Source of the DNA: Prevotella melaninogenica
GTDB taxonomy: Bacteria; Bacteroidota; Bacteroidia; Bacteroidales; Bacteroidaceae
Direction of reading: 5' to 3'
NCBI RefSeq assembly: GCF_018127965.1
Contig: NZ_CP072349.1
Location: forward strand, 1,740,001-1,804,000
DNA: 64,000 nt
The translations under genes were made by a program, and so were the position numbers. Shown one piece after another: positions 26,635 through 36,326 of this stretch. Numbering within the stretch: the stretch's first letter is position 1; each line of letters opens with the position of its first letter. Under the pieces are notes generated by a model. It did no database searches. It had not been told where the DNA came from and was given only the letters and a program-made list of their open reading frames with translations.

Positions 26635-28662
26635 TTACTTTACAACTATCTTCTTGCCAGCATGGATATAAACGCCACGCTGTGAAGGCTTACCTGTGAG
26701 TCGCTGACCAGAAAGTGTGTAATAATACTTATCGACCTTACTCTGTTTAGCATCAACCTCAACTCCCTCTATACCAGTAACTTCATTTGTCACGTTATTG
26801 ACTACATACTTACCATTCTCCTTTGTTGACGAGATAACAAAGTAAGACGTTTTCTTTACTCTTTCGATGTCCATAGTCTGATTGGCACTGGCATTTGATG
26901 CGGTACCAATACTAAAAACAAAATTTACATAGTCATCAGCTTTTGTGAGCGTATAGTCCTTATAGAACCAAGTCTTACCATTTAGGGTTGTCTTTGAAGT
27001 AACCTTATCACCAGGCCATGCCGTTGCTGTGTGCGTACCACCCCATGAATGATAATTCACGTATGCGTTCCAATTCACCTGATCAGTATTCACATAGACC
27101 CGAATCGTCTCTGGTGTGAAGGGGACTGGAGCCGTAACCTTATAGCTGCGAGTGATAATCTTTCCCACTACACCACCTGCCAACAATGCCACCTTCAAGG
27201 TTGTTTCACCCTCAGGGAGAGTTATCTCCCTTCCAGAAGCCACCTGCGCACTGCTTGCCGTTGGCTCTGTACCATCCGTTGTATAAACAAGTTTAACTCC
27301 CGCATTGGCAGACACCGCAGTTAGTTTAACCTTTAAGTTCTCTACTTCATACTGACCACTCGCCTTATCAACCCAAGGGGTCTCAGCATCAGTGGCAAGA
27401 TAATAAGCATAGTGATAGCCACTCAATAACTTAGTATAACGTGAAGTAGGAACTATTAGTTGGTTAGCATTGTTCCCCACAACGACCAAGAGCCTTCCAT
27501 TCGTACCTGTAACAACATTGGCATAATAATCCTTTGAAGAACGATAGACTTGATAACTGCTCGTATTCGTTACCCCAGCTAACTTACGAGCATCGATCAT
27601 TGCCTTTATTTCCTTTGGATAAGCAAGGTAATGGGTATAGAAAACACAAGGTGTTCCAGGCATTGCCAAGAGATAAGCATTGGCAGCCAATGTGTCCTTA
27701 CGAATAGGGTCTGGGCTGTAACCGCTTGTCGTACCCCTGTCTTGAACATCATGATTCTCAACAAAGGTAACGGCATATTGCTTATAAGCACCATTATCTA
27801 CATTGATACCAGTAGGTCTTGAATCACTAAGAACACGCCAATCATTCTGATTGATAGCATCACGAACAGCATAGCGGAAAGCAAAGTCGAAGGCAGCACT
27901 ACGTTTTCCTGTGGCATCAATCCACGCCTTTACAGTATTCGCATTGCCGTCCCAAAACTCACCTACCGAGTATTTTACGTTTGCTGCTGTATTATAATCA
28001 CCAACATGAGAAGCGCCAAATCCCTTCACCATATCATATCGGAAGCCAGTATAACCAAGGTCATTAAGCAAATAGTTTTCGTATACCTTAATAATCTTCT
28101 GCACGTTCGTACTCTTATGATCAAGGTCGCGCATACCGCCCCAACCTTCTCCTTCGTCATTGTTCTGACTAAGTTGAGTGCCTGTTCTTCTTGCTTCTGT
28201 AGCAGCCGCCCCACCATCATCATCAGCACAAACATCCGTAGAAAGGTTCTGATAAGTCACTCCCTTATATACTTCTGCAGGGAAACCAAACCATCCATTA
28301 TTCGTTCCGTGATGGTTTATAACCACATCGGCAATCGTACCAATCTGCTTATTTTTAAAGGTAGTAATCATACTCCTCAACTCTGCCTCAGTACCGAACG
28401 ATGAGTTCTGATTGAAGTAATAGAGTGGATCATAACCCATCGACTTCGTTGCAGCAGCCTTACCACTCTGTGGAACCCATACAAGATCAAAATAACCAGA
28501 GAAGTCATTAGCTTTCTTCTCCAGCACAGTCCACTGGGAATCGTCGAACGAATCCCAATAAAAACCTTGTAGCATTACACCACCATAACCAGCAGGCCAT
28601 CCCCGTGACATGGCACAAAGGGAGCATACTAAGGCATATAAAAACACGAGTTTACGTTTCAT
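26635..28662 (-). CDS. Secreted GH13 alpha-amylase with starch-binding module
   Basis: A 675-residue endo-acting alpha-1,4-glucanase. The signal peptide is about 1-19. The GH13 barrel begins MLQGFYWDSF and carries the four conserved blocks: DVVINHHG, GFRYDMVKG (nucleophile Asp, about 208), SVGEFWDGN (acid/base Glu, about 234) and FVENHDVQD (about 302). A CBM26-like starch-binding module follows (about 520-620, IRVYVNTDQVNWNAYVNYHSWGG), and then a tail YYTLSGQRLTGKPSQRGVYI ending in GKKIVVK, seen on many exported Prevotella proteins. It lies downstream of susF beyond a terminator and has its own promoter and operator. It likely attacks starch outside the cell to feed SusCD. Confidence 0.93.
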   Translation of the reverse strand: MKRKLVFLYALVCSLCAMSRGWPAGYGGVMLQGFYWDSFDDSQWTVLEKKANDFSGYFDLVWVPQSGKAAATKSMGYDPLYYFNQNSSFGTEAELRSMITTFKNKQIGTIADVVINHHGTNNGWFGFPAEVYKGVTYQNLSTDVCADDDGGAAATEARRTGTQLSQNNDEGEGWGGMRDLDHKSTNVQKIIKVYENYLLNDLGYTGFRYDMVKGFGASHVGDYNTAANVKYSVGEFWDGNANTVKAWIDATGKRSAAFDFAFRYAVRDAINQNDWRVLSDSRPTGINVDNGAYKQYAVTFVENHDVQDRGTTSGYSPDPIRKDTLAANAYLLAMPGTPCVFYTHYLAYPKEIKAMIDARKLAGVTNTSSYQVYRSSKDYYANVVTGTNGRLLVVVGNNANQLIVPTSRYTKLLSGYHYAYYLATDAETPWVDKASGQYEVENLKVKLTAVSANAGVKLVYTTDGTEPTASSAQVASGREITLPEGETTLKVALLAGGVVGKIITRSYKVTAPVPFTPETIRVYVNTDQVNWNAYVNYHSWGGTHTATAWPGDKVTSKTTLNGKTWFYKDYTLTKADDYVNFVFSIGTASNASANQTMDIERVKKTSYFVISSTKENGKYVVNNVTNEVTGIEGVEVDAKQSKVDKYYYTLSGQRLTGKPSQRGVYIHAGKKIVVK

Positions 28663-28699
28663 ATAGATTTCGTTTTTAGTTGTTTACAGTCTATGTGTA

Positions 28700-28707
28700 C
28701 AAAGATA
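28700..28707 (-). promoter_or_regulatory. -7 element of the alpha-amylase promoter
   Basis: TATCTTTG on the minus strand. No TTG occurs at the -33 position, as expected of a promoter that depends on an activator. It is exactly 54 bases from the operator at 28762-28775. Confidence 0.7.
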
Positions 28708-28761
28708 ATGATTTACCAAACATAATATCCGCAAACAACTGTGTATCTAAGCATTTTAAAA

Positions 28762-28775
28762 TGCAATCGTTTGCA
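28762..28775 (-). promoter_or_regulatory. LacI-type operator upstream of the alpha-amylase gene
   Basis: On the minus strand it reads TGCAAACGATTGCA, with the central CG and TGCA ends typical of LacI-family sites. It is identical to the site at 36327-36340. The gap to the -7 element (28708-28761) is 54 bases. The centre lies at about -75 from the predicted transcription start. Confidence 0.8.
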
Positions 28776-28833
28776 CTTTCATGAACAGAAAACTAATCCC
28801 CAAGTACCCAATAGTTTCCTCTTCAAAAGCCAT

Positions 28834-28875
28834 AAAAAAGAAAGAGTGTGTCGAACAATCCTTCGACACACTCTT
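28834..28875 (-). terminator. Terminator of the susCDEF operon
   Basis: On the minus strand, AAGAGTGTGTCGAA and TTCGACACACTCTT form a perfect 14-bp stem with a 6-base loop, followed by TCTTTTTT. It lies 25 bases after the susF-like stop and separates it from the amylase promoter. Confidence 0.85.
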
Positions 28876-28899
28876 ATCGTTTTACCTAAATTCAAGTCA

Positions 28900-29907
28900 T
28901 TAAGGAACAAGTTCCATTGTACAGTGTGACTTCGTATCACACAAGAGATAGAGCTTGATATTATACTTACCAGCTGCAACATTGATGTTACCCCCCTTGA
29001 GAGTAATATCAGTCAATGAGCCACCCCAGTCTAATACCCAATCATTGTTAGCACGGAACTTCATCTCACCTGCAGTCAGTGTGATGCCCTTAATCTCCCA
29101 ACACTTCTCAGTAGCATTGTAGGTCATTGCCTGATCGCTGTTCCATCCGTTTGGAGTTGCAGAGCCAATAATACCAACGCGATTGATAGCTGTGTAGGTT
29201 AGTGCCTGTGACGTGAGGTCAACATCAACCTTATAGAAGCCTGCTGGTTCAGTCAATACAATATTACTACCCTTCTCTACGAGACCAGTACCATAGTCAG
29301 TACCATTCCAGTCCTGCTTAGTTGCAAACTTAAAGCCATTCTGATTGAGATACATAAAGCCTGTGTACTTACCATCAGCAGCTGCGCTATAAAGCGGATT
29401 GCTGAAAGACCAGCCGTTAGCATCGCCTGACATATAAAGATACTGAGTGAAGGCTGGTGCAACACAAGTAACGTTTGCAGTCACACTCTGTGAAAGGCTG
29501 AAACCCTCACCACGGAGCAACTTTACTTTATCTGTCACTGTAACAGGCACCTGATGCTGATCGCCATTCTTACCATAGAGGCTCTCTACGGCAGAAACAA
29601 GCTCTGTACTCTTAACCTTACCGCCCTTACTTGCGTTAAGGGTTGCGGTCTTGCTGTTATAAGAAAGTACAGCTGTCAAGGTCTGAGAAACGACAGAATC
29701 CGTTGAAACAACCTTTGGAACAAACAGCTGAACAGAGTCTGCTGTCTCTGTATTGAAGTTGATGGCAGCTGCTTGACTTACAGTAAACGTAACTGTACTG
29801 GCAGTCTCTGCGCTGTTACTCTGTGGAGCAGACCATGCTTCATATTCATCGCTACCGCAAGAAGCAAGGAGCAATGCGGCACTTGCCATGATTAATAATT
29901 TCTTCAT
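28900..29907 (-). CDS. susF: SusF-like outer-membrane starch-binding lipoprotein
   Basis: A 335-residue surface lipoprotein. The start is set at 29907 (MKKLLIMAS); the 24 residues of open frame upstream run through an intercistronic hairpin. The lipobox is LLASC with GSDEYE after the Cys, an acidic surface-export signal. An N-terminal SusE/F-type Ig-like domain (about 35-150) is followed by two starch-binding-like modules (LYMSGDANGWSFSNPLY and VGIIGSATPNGWNSDQAMTY). SusF is known to hold starch at the cell surface beside SusCD. It is the last gene before the terminator. At 335 residues it has one module fewer than the Bacteroides thetaiotaomicron protein. Confidence 0.85.
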   Translation of the reverse strand: MKKLLIMASAALLLASCGSDEYEAWSAPQSNSAETASTVTFTVSQAAAINFNTETADSVQLFVPKVVSTDSVVSQTLTAVLSYNSKTATLNASKGGKVKSTELVSAVESLYGKNGDQHQVPVTVTDKVKLLRGEGFSLSQSVTANVTCVAPAFTQYLYMSGDANGWSFSNPLYSAAADGKYTGFMYLNQNGFKFATKQDWNGTDYGTGLVEKGSNIVLTEPAGFYKVDVDLTSQALTYTAINRVGIIGSATPNGWNSDQAMTYNATEKCWEIKGITLTAGEMKFRANNDWVLDWGGSLTDITLKGGNINVAAGKYNIKLYLLCDTKSHCTMELVP

Positions 29908-29932
29908 TTCGATTCTTGTTGTTATGTGATAA

Positions 29933-29968
29933 GGGTGTGTCTTGCTGATTGTGTCTGCTGACACACCC
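29933..29968 (-). repeat. Hairpin between susE and susF sharing the MITE end sequence
   Basis: GGGTGTGTC (29933-29941) and GACACACCC (29960-29968) pair across 18 bases. The arm GAGGGTGTGTC (minus strand) is the same as the terminal repeat of the 183-bp element at 46.7 kb. It may be a shrunken relic or an mRNA-processing hairpin. Confidence 0.5.
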
Positions 29969-29989
29969 TCTACTATCATCTTTAATAAA

Positions 29990-31168
29990 TTACTGCTTTA
30001 CGAAAGAGTACTGACCAGTGATGTCGTTGAAGTAAACAATGTAAGTACCCTTACCATTGCGAACGTTCTTGCCACCCTTAGTTGCAACACCATATGGGAA
30101 TGCTTCAGAGCCCCAGTTTACATCCCAAGTACCATTAGCAGCGAACTTACAACCCTCGCCATCAGCACCAGTAGACTTCTCATTGAAGGTTACAGTAGTC
30201 TTCCAATCATGGTTTTCTACAACAGTTGTCTGTGCAGTCATTGCTGTTCCAGCAGCATTCCAGCTGTCATGCTTACCAGGAAGAGCCATAGAATTATAAA
30301 CAGTTGGTGCAGCACCCGTGTACTTCTCTATCTTCAGCTTCGTATTCTTGGTATCAAAAGTAATGGTATAATAACCAGCTGTTGGTACTTTAATATCTGA
30401 AGAACCACCATCATTATAAACGAAATCACCAAAGCTTGAACCCTGACCAACCTGACCAGCATCCCAATTCTCTGGGTTCTTCTTCAGTTTAAAGCCTGCT
30501 GTTGACAGATAACCAGTCCAAGAAATTACGCCCTTACCAGTCTTCTTATCATACTCCTGACCTTCCATTGGCAACAAAGGAACCACCTGACTATTACCCC
30601 AAGAGCCATCACCGAACGAACCACCGACGAGATACCAAGTCTCAACAGGAGCGTCAGAAAGCTCAACATAATAAGGAGCAACACTCATCTTTACAGGGTT
30701 AGAGTAGATTGTATCACCATTTACTAATGAGTAAACACGTGCATAGATTTCCTGTGTTGCAGGGACAGTAGTCTCCTCATAGCGTTCCATCTTCTGAATA
30801 GCCGTTGCAAGGTCGGCTGCAGGAACAGAGGTAGAAGCTGTACCTGTTGGCGAACCAACAGCAGCATAGTTACCACGTTCAGCATCCATATCAACTACAG
30901 CATCCACAGACTTTGTCCAAGTGTTGGTAGTTGAGAACTGCATACCATATTCAGCAGCTACAGGGAAACCATATTCAGGCTGCGACCATGTGAACTTCAG
31001 GCTCTCAGCAACCTTTAAATCTATTGTTTGTGCAGCGTAAGCTGGTGTGTTCAGAACGAATGTCTTTGGTGACTGAAGAACTGGATTGTTGTCCAAGTCC
31101 TTGTCGCAGGCAGAGAACAGTGCCACACCTGCACACAACAGCAACGATGACTTAATTATTGATTTCAT
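29990..31168 (-). CDS. susE: SusE-like outer-membrane starch-binding lipoprotein
   Basis: A 392-residue lipoprotein. The lipobox is LFSAC with DKDLDNN following, a typical Bacteroidota surface lipoprotein signal. The N-terminal SusE domain (about 35-155, FTWSQPEYGFPVAAEYGMQFS) is followed by tandem starch-binding-like modules (WYLVGGSFGDGSWGNSQVVP; MALPGKHDSWNAAGTAM). SusE binds starch at the surface and influences the size of imported oligosaccharides in B. thetaiotaomicron. It is separated from susD by 278 bases that carry a family B palindrome array, an unusual gap inside this operon. 82 bases separate it from susF. Confidence 0.88.
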   Translation of the reverse strand: MKSIIKSSLLLCAGVALFSACDKDLDNNPVLQSPKTFVLNTPAYAAQTIDLKVAESLKFTWSQPEYGFPVAAEYGMQFSTTNTWTKSVDAVVDMDAERGNYAAVGSPTGTASTSVPAADLATAIQKMERYEETTVPATQEIYARVYSLVNGDTIYSNPVKMSVAPYYVELSDAPVETWYLVGGSFGDGSWGNSQVVPLLPMEGQEYDKKTGKGVISWTGYLSTAGFKLKKNPENWDAGQVGQGSSFGDFVYNDGGSSDIKVPTAGYYTITFDTKNTKLKIEKYTGAAPTVYNSMALPGKHDSWNAAGTAMTAQTTVVENHDWKTTVTFNEKSTGADGEGCKFAANGTWDVNWGSEAFPYGVATKGGKNVRNGKGTYIVYFNDITGQYSFVKQ

Positions 31169-31286
31169 ATTGATTATTCTTTAATCGTTTACTTTCTATT
31201 ATTCAATAGTACGTCTTTTCAATGTCTTATGGGTCTCAAGAACATCGTTTCTAACCATGATGTGGGTTATATAGAGTCTTGTCGGC

Positions 31287-31376
31287 GAATTCTTTCCATG
31301 AAAAGAAATAATTATTTTCACGAGTGGAAATATTTATTTTCATGAAGAGAAATATTTATTTTCATGAAAAGAATTT
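31287..31376. repeat. 22-bp-phased TTTTCATGAAAA palindrome array (family B, copy 2) between susD and susE
   Basis: Four units centred on CATG, CACG, CATG and CATG start at 31297, 31319, 31341 and 31363, all exactly 22 apart. The ends are GAATT (left) and AATTT (right). Linkers contain AAATATTT-like palindromes. No promoter core was seen between the array and susE, so the array is probably transcribed within the operon. Confidence 0.88.
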
Positions 31377-31446
31377 GCCGTAGATGATTACCGAGAGGTT
31401 CATTCTCTGTTTTCATCAGACTTTTCAGTCATTGACAACACCTTAA

Positions 31447-33075
31447 TTAATACCCAGTATTCTGAATCAAGTTGCTATTAGCAACCATATCACTTGTCGG
31501 AATTGGGAAAAGATTGAGGTGAGAGTCGAAGTTACGGCCGCTCTTCACACCACCCTTCCAACTCCAGTTGTAATTAACATTACCACCAAAGTAGCCAAAA
31601 CGGATAAGTGTTGTACGACGCAAGCCTTCGAAGTAGAACTCACGGCTCCACTCGTCACAGATCTGACGGAGTGAATAAGCGGTCTGAGTAGTAGCATTAG
31701 CACGAGTACGGAGCGCATTGATATAAGCAGTACCCTGTGCTGTTGTTGTTCCATTATTCTGACGTGCATCAGCCTCTGCATACATTAAGTAAGCCTCAGC
31801 AGCACGCATGAGGAAGAAATCGGCATCTGGGAAGAGTGAGTTATGACCTGCACTGCCGTCCGTCTTGAAGTTATTAAACTTACAAACAGAGAATCCATTG
31901 GTAAATTTCTTTACACTCTTCTCATCGTCACCATTGCTTACATTACGACCTTCACCATCGAAGAGGGCACGATCGTCATCTGCAGCTGCTGGCATAGCAT
32001 ATGCAGCAACATTAGGAGCATCGTTATTGGGGAAGAACTTCAGTACGAGGTCTGTACGCATACGGTTACCAGCCCAACCGCCAGTTGTGTTGTTACCAGC
32101 AACAGTAGCACTCTTGATATGCTCGCTGTTATCGTTAGAACCAGCCATAAGGTAGAGGGTTGTACCGTATGAAGTAGTCTTCAAACCATCCTGAAGGATT
32201 GGGAAGATAGCCTCAACAGAAGCACCATTCTCACCATTATCGCCCATGAAGAGTTGCTGATAAGCACTCCACTGACCCTTCTTGGTGGTATAGAGCTTAT
32301 AAGGAGAGTCGATAACCTTCTTTGCATATAACTTAGCATTAGCCCAATCAGCAGTACCTGTATAAACCTCAGCATTCATATAAAGACGAGCCAAGAGCAT
32401 CCAAGCAGCCGCTTTGTCAACACGACCATAACCAGTAGTGGCTGAAGTCTTAGGACTTGCATCGTTCAAATTAGGCTCAACCTCATTCTTCAACTCATCA
32501 ATAAGCCACTTGTAAAGGTCTGCACGCTGGATACGAGCTGGCTTAGCAGAAGATATTGCTGTTGTGAAAGGAACATTACCCCATCCGTCCAAGAGATAGT
32601 AATAATTCAAAGCACGGATGAAACGAACCTCTGCTGACATCGTTGCGTTGTAGTCACCGAAGTCTGCAAGATACTGATTGCAATAGGTGATACCCGCATA
32701 AAGACGATAGTAAAAACCCTTCAACATTGGATGTGAAGCGTCATAACTATTGAAGTTCATGTTAGCAATACCCTCATCACCCCATGCGCAGATAGCCTCA
32801 TCGGTGGTTAACTCCTGTGAATTGAACAGCTGACGTACGTAACCACTGGTTCCACCATCAATACCGTCAACATCGCTGTCACCATTAGCTCCACCGTTAC
32901 CAGCCATAGCAATATGAGCATAGCACTTATTGAATGCGCTTTCTGGCGACGTATTTTCCTTTGTATTAAGGTTTGGATCAATTGGTTTTACATCCAAATC
33001 GCCTGTACAAGAGGTGAACCCTACTGACAGCAAAAGTGCTGCTGTAGAGAATATATATTTGAATTTAGTATTCAT
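31447..33075 (-). CDS. susD: SusD-family starch-binding lipoprotein
   Basis: A 542-residue surface lipoprotein. The lipobox GFTSC is followed by TGDLDVKPIDP. SusD hallmarks include the helical repeats (FYYRLYAGITYCNQYLADF, EVRFIRALNYYYLLDGWGNVPF) and the C-terminal block FLMRAAEAYLMYAEADARQN. Together with the SusC-like channel 21 bases upstream it forms the outer-membrane import complex. The surrounding amylase, pullulanase and glucanotransferase genes make starch or maltodextrin the likely ligand. The length is close to that of B. thetaiotaomicron SusD. Confidence 0.93.
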   Translation of the reverse strand: MNTKFKYIFSTAALLLSVGFTSCTGDLDVKPIDPNLNTKENTSPESAFNKCYAHIAMAGNGGANGDSDVDGIDGGTSGYVRQLFNSQELTTDEAICAWGDEGIANMNFNSYDASHPMLKGFYYRLYAGITYCNQYLADFGDYNATMSAEVRFIRALNYYYLLDGWGNVPFTTAISSAKPARIQRADLYKWLIDELKNEVEPNLNDASPKTSATTGYGRVDKAAAWMLLARLYMNAEVYTGTADWANAKLYAKKVIDSPYKLYTTKKGQWSAYQQLFMGDNGENGASVEAIFPILQDGLKTTSYGTTLYLMAGSNDNSEHIKSATVAGNNTTGGWAGNRMRTDLVLKFFPNNDAPNVAAYAMPAAADDDRALFDGEGRNVSNGDDEKSVKKFTNGFSVCKFNNFKTDGSAGHNSLFPDADFFLMRAAEAYLMYAEADARQNNGTTTAQGTAYINALRTRANATTQTAYSLRQICDEWSREFYFEGLRRTTLIRFGYFGGNVNYNWSWKGGVKSGRNFDSHLNLFPIPTSDMVANSNLIQNTGY

Positions 33076-33096
33076 TGTCTTTACTCTTTTATAGAT

Positions 33097-36000
33097 TTAG
33101 AAATTCAGGTTCAAACCCAAGATGAATGAGATTGGACGTGGATAGAGATTGTTGTCAATACCATTGAACACCTCTGGGTCGAGACCTTTATACTTAGTAA
33201 GGCAGAACACGTTATTCACAGTTCCATAAATACGACCAGTAATACCATTCCATGAGCCCTGCTTGAGAAGATTAGCGAAGCTATAACCCAAGGTTATGTT
33301 ATCCATCTTTAAGAAAGAAGCATTCTGTACCCAATAGTCTGTCTGAGTAGATGTAGTCTCGGTTGATAACCAGTTGTCTGCTACTACATCTGTAGGACGG
33401 TTCACGAGGAACTTGCTCTTTACAAATATTTCTGAGTTAGACATATTAGAAGTACTTGCAAAAGCATCATTGTAAACATAGTTGCCAAGACTTGCACGGA
33501 GTGCGAAACCAAGGTCCCAGTTGCGATACTCGAAACGAGAAGCAAAGCCCATCGTTACTGGTGCTGCAGGTGCCTTGTAGTAGTACTTATCTGCATCAGT
33601 AATCTTACCATCGCTGTTGCGGTCGACAACTACACCCTCCAACGGCTTGCCATTCTTATCATATGCCTGCTGGAATACGTGGAAAGAGTTAACAGCATTA
33701 CCTACATGCTGTGCCTGGATGTTACCACCAGTACCAGCAGAGATACCTCCTGTTGGTACGAAATAGTTTGGATCGCTACCACCATTAAGGTTCGTAATCT
33801 TATTATAGTTATAGGTGAAGTTGTAATCCATTGTCCAGTTAAAGTCCTTAGCGTTCACTGCCAACCAGTGGAGACTTGTTTCAACACCCATATTATACAT
33901 AGAACCAATGTTGCTCATTACTTGATTACGGAAGTTAGCACCTGCTGGTACGGTTGCACTATTGAGCAAGTCGGTGGTCTTACGGTAGTACCAATCAACG
34001 CTACCTGTGAGGCGCTGCTTGAGAATACCCCAATCAAGTCCTACGTTATAAGAGATAGTTGTCTCCCACTTCAAGTCTGGATCGTATCCCTTTGGACGAG
34101 CCAAAGAACCATCACCAGAGATAGGATAGGTAGATTCATTACCTTTATTCATTTCGTATATAGCGAAGTAATTATAGTCGCCGATACCTTCCTGCTGACC
34201 AGTCATACCCCAGCTGAGACGAAGTTTCAAGTCTGACAACCAATCAATCTGCTTGAAAAGGTTCTCTTCATTGATACGCCATGCGAAAGCGAATGATGGG
34301 AACGTTGCCCAATGCTCCTTGAAACGTGAAGAACCATCATTACGTACGGTTGCTGTAACCATATAACGACCATCCATCAAAGACCAGTTTGCACGACCGA
34401 AGAAGGATACAAGGTAGTTCTCTGTCGCATAGTAATAAGGTGCATAATTACGTTGTTTACCTGCAAGAGTTGCATCACCGTTTGTAGTTGGATAGTAACT
34501 CCAATAAGCGTTATTGGTATTATGCCAGAAGTGTGCCCACTCATAACCAGCCATGATATCGAAGTGATTCTTTGCTTTATCATTGAAATCGTGGTAGTAC
34601 TGAGCATAAGCAGAGAGCTGCATATTACGTTTCAACTGTGATTCCCAACCGTAAGAACCATAATAGATTGCCTGTGGAGAGGCTGGGTCAACATCTGTTA
34701 CCTGACGTCCCTTAGCAACATCTACACCTGCAGTAACGTGGAAACGGAGGTCTTCAAAGCCATGAACCTTATAATCAACATCGGCACTTCCAAGGAAGTC
34801 ACGGCTGATAGCACGGTCGTTCTTTAGGTTAAGAATAGACACAGGGTTCTTTGTTGCCAATGAATAATAGGTCTTTGGCCAACTACTATCATTGAGTGCT
34901 GTACCATCATCAAGCCACTGATAGTAGCCACCGAAGTTATCATAACCAGACGCATAGACTGGCTGTGTTGGGTCAAACTGACGTGCAGCCTTGATAGCCT
35001 CACCATCTGCATAACGATTCTTTGTCCACATTCCCTTAGCATTCAACGTAACCTTCAAATGGTCATTCAAGAAAGAAGGGCTCAATGTTAACGCTCCAGT
35101 GAAACGCTCAAAGTTAGAAGTCTTGATGATACCCTGCTGGTTTGTGTAGCCTGCACTAACACGATAAGGCAACCAGTCACCAACCTGACCAGAAACAGCT
35201 ACGTTGTGGTCATGGCTAAGCGCTGTACGGAAGATTTCGTTCTGCCAGTTAGTATTAGCACTACCAAGACGTGAATAAGCTGTTGGAACCTTATTACCAT
35301 TTGAGTCGAGTGTATAGAGATCAGTTCCAAACTTCTTTGCAATAAGGCTACGATACTCATCAGCAGACAACACATCAAGATTCTTTGAATTTCTACTAAC
35401 AGTAAAGCTACCATTATAAGAAACCTGTAAGCCACGACGTCCTTTCTTTGTTGTAATGATGATAACACCATTTGAACCACGAGAACCATAGATTGCAGTA
35501 GCAGAAGCATCCTTCAAAACGTTGAAAGACTCAATATCCTGTGGGTTTACAAGTGACAAAGGATTGCTTACACCCTTAATACCTGTCTGGTCCATAGCCA
35601 CACCATCAATCACAATTAATGGATTGTTAGATGCGTTCAAAGAAGAACCACCACGAATACGAATGTTAGCACCGCCACCAGGAGTACCACCATCGCTCGT
35701 TACACTCACACCGGCAACCTTACCAGCAAGCATGTCCTGTGCATTAACAACAAGACCCTTATTCTTGCTATCAGGTTTCAAGGCTGTTACAGAGCCCGTA
35801 AGGTCACTCTTCTTAACAGCACCGTAACCAATAACAACAACTTCATTCATCTGCTGTGCTTGGTCTTCCTGAAGTGTAATTACCATACCATTGGTTGCAG
35901 CTACCTGTTGTTTCTGGAAACCAATGTAAGAGATTGTCAAAGTAGCACCCGGCTGTACGCTGACAGAGAAGTTACCATCAAGGTCGGTCACTGTACCATT

Positions 36001-36162
36001 CGATGTCCCATTGATAAGGACAGAAGCACCAATGACTGGCTCACCAGTAGCATCCTTCACCTGTCCAGTAATCGTAGACTGCGCAAAGGCACTGACTGAA
36101 AGGAATAGACCCAACAATAGAGTCAATATCCTAACAGGAAATTTGCATTTTACCTGCTTCAT
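33097..36162 (-). CDS. susC: SusC-family TonB-dependent starch oligosaccharide transporter
   Basis: A 1021-residue outer-membrane transporter. The signal peptide is about 1-27 (SAFAQ). A CarboxypepD_reg-like domain (about 30-105, VKDATGEPVIGASVLI) precedes the plug (about 115-230, with NIRIRGGSSL and LIVIDGVAMD) and the barrel to the C-terminal SFILGLNLNF. It heads the susC-susD-susE-susF operon. Transcription is predicted from a -7 element at 36265-36272 with an upstream LacI-type operator. The gene is divergent from the LacI-family regulator. Confidence 0.95.
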   Translation of the reverse strand: MKQVKCKFPVRILTLLLGLFLSVSAFAQSTITGQVKDATGEPVIGASVLINGTSNGTVTDLDGNFSVSVQPGATLTISYIGFQKQQVAATNGMVITLQEDQAQQMNEVVVIGYGAVKKSDLTGSVTALKPDSKNKGLVVNAQDMLAGKVAGVSVTSDGGTPGGGANIRIRGGSSLNASNNPLIVIDGVAMDQTGIKGVSNPLSLVNPQDIESFNVLKDASATAIYGSRGSNGVIIITTKKGRRGLQVSYNGSFTVSRNSKNLDVLSADEYRSLIAKKFGTDLYTLDSNGNKVPTAYSRLGSANTNWQNEIFRTALSHDHNVAVSGQVGDWLPYRVSAGYTNQQGIIKTSNFERFTGALTLSPSFLNDHLKVTLNAKGMWTKNRYADGEAIKAARQFDPTQPVYASGYDNFGGYYQWLDDGTALNDSSWPKTYYSLATKNPVSILNLKNDRAISRDFLGSADVDYKVHGFEDLRFHVTAGVDVAKGRQVTDVDPASPQAIYYGSYGWESQLKRNMQLSAYAQYYHDFNDKAKNHFDIMAGYEWAHFWHNTNNAYWSYYPTTNGDATLAGKQRNYAPYYYATENYLVSFFGRANWSLMDGRYMVTATVRNDGSSRFKEHWATFPSFAFAWRINEENLFKQIDWLSDLKLRLSWGMTGQQEGIGDYNYFAIYEMNKGNESTYPISGDGSLARPKGYDPDLKWETTISYNVGLDWGILKQRLTGSVDWYYRKTTDLLNSATVPAGANFRNQVMSNIGSMYNMGVETSLHWLAVNAKDFNWTMDYNFTYNYNKITNLNGGSDPNYFVPTGGISAGTGGNIQAQHVGNAVNSFHVFQQAYDKNGKPLEGVVVDRNSDGKITDADKYYYKAPAAPVTMGFASRFEYRNWDLGFALRASLGNYVYNDAFASTSNMSNSEIFVKSKFLVNRPTDVVADNWLSTETTSTQTDYWVQNASFLKMDNITLGYSFANLLKQGSWNGITGRIYGTVNNVFCLTKYKGLDPEVFNGIDNNLYPRPISFILGLNLNF

Positions 36163-36264
36163 CTTTGTTATTGTTAAAGTAATTTATAAATTGATTAAAG
36201 TAATATATTCGTTTAGTTCGCTCAAAAGATAGGTTAATAAACCTTTTTATAGGCTTTTCTGCTG

Positions 36265-36272
36265 CAAAGATA
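36265..36272 (-). promoter_or_regulatory. -7 element of the susC promoter
   Basis: TATCTTTG on the minus strand, about 100 bases before the susC start. There is no TTG at the -33 position. It is exactly 54 bases from the operator at 36327-36340. Confidence 0.7.
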
Positions 36273-36326
36273 GTTGAGTTTAAGCTACTTTACACTATTT
36301 TTGCTTTGAATTTGTATTTTAAACAA

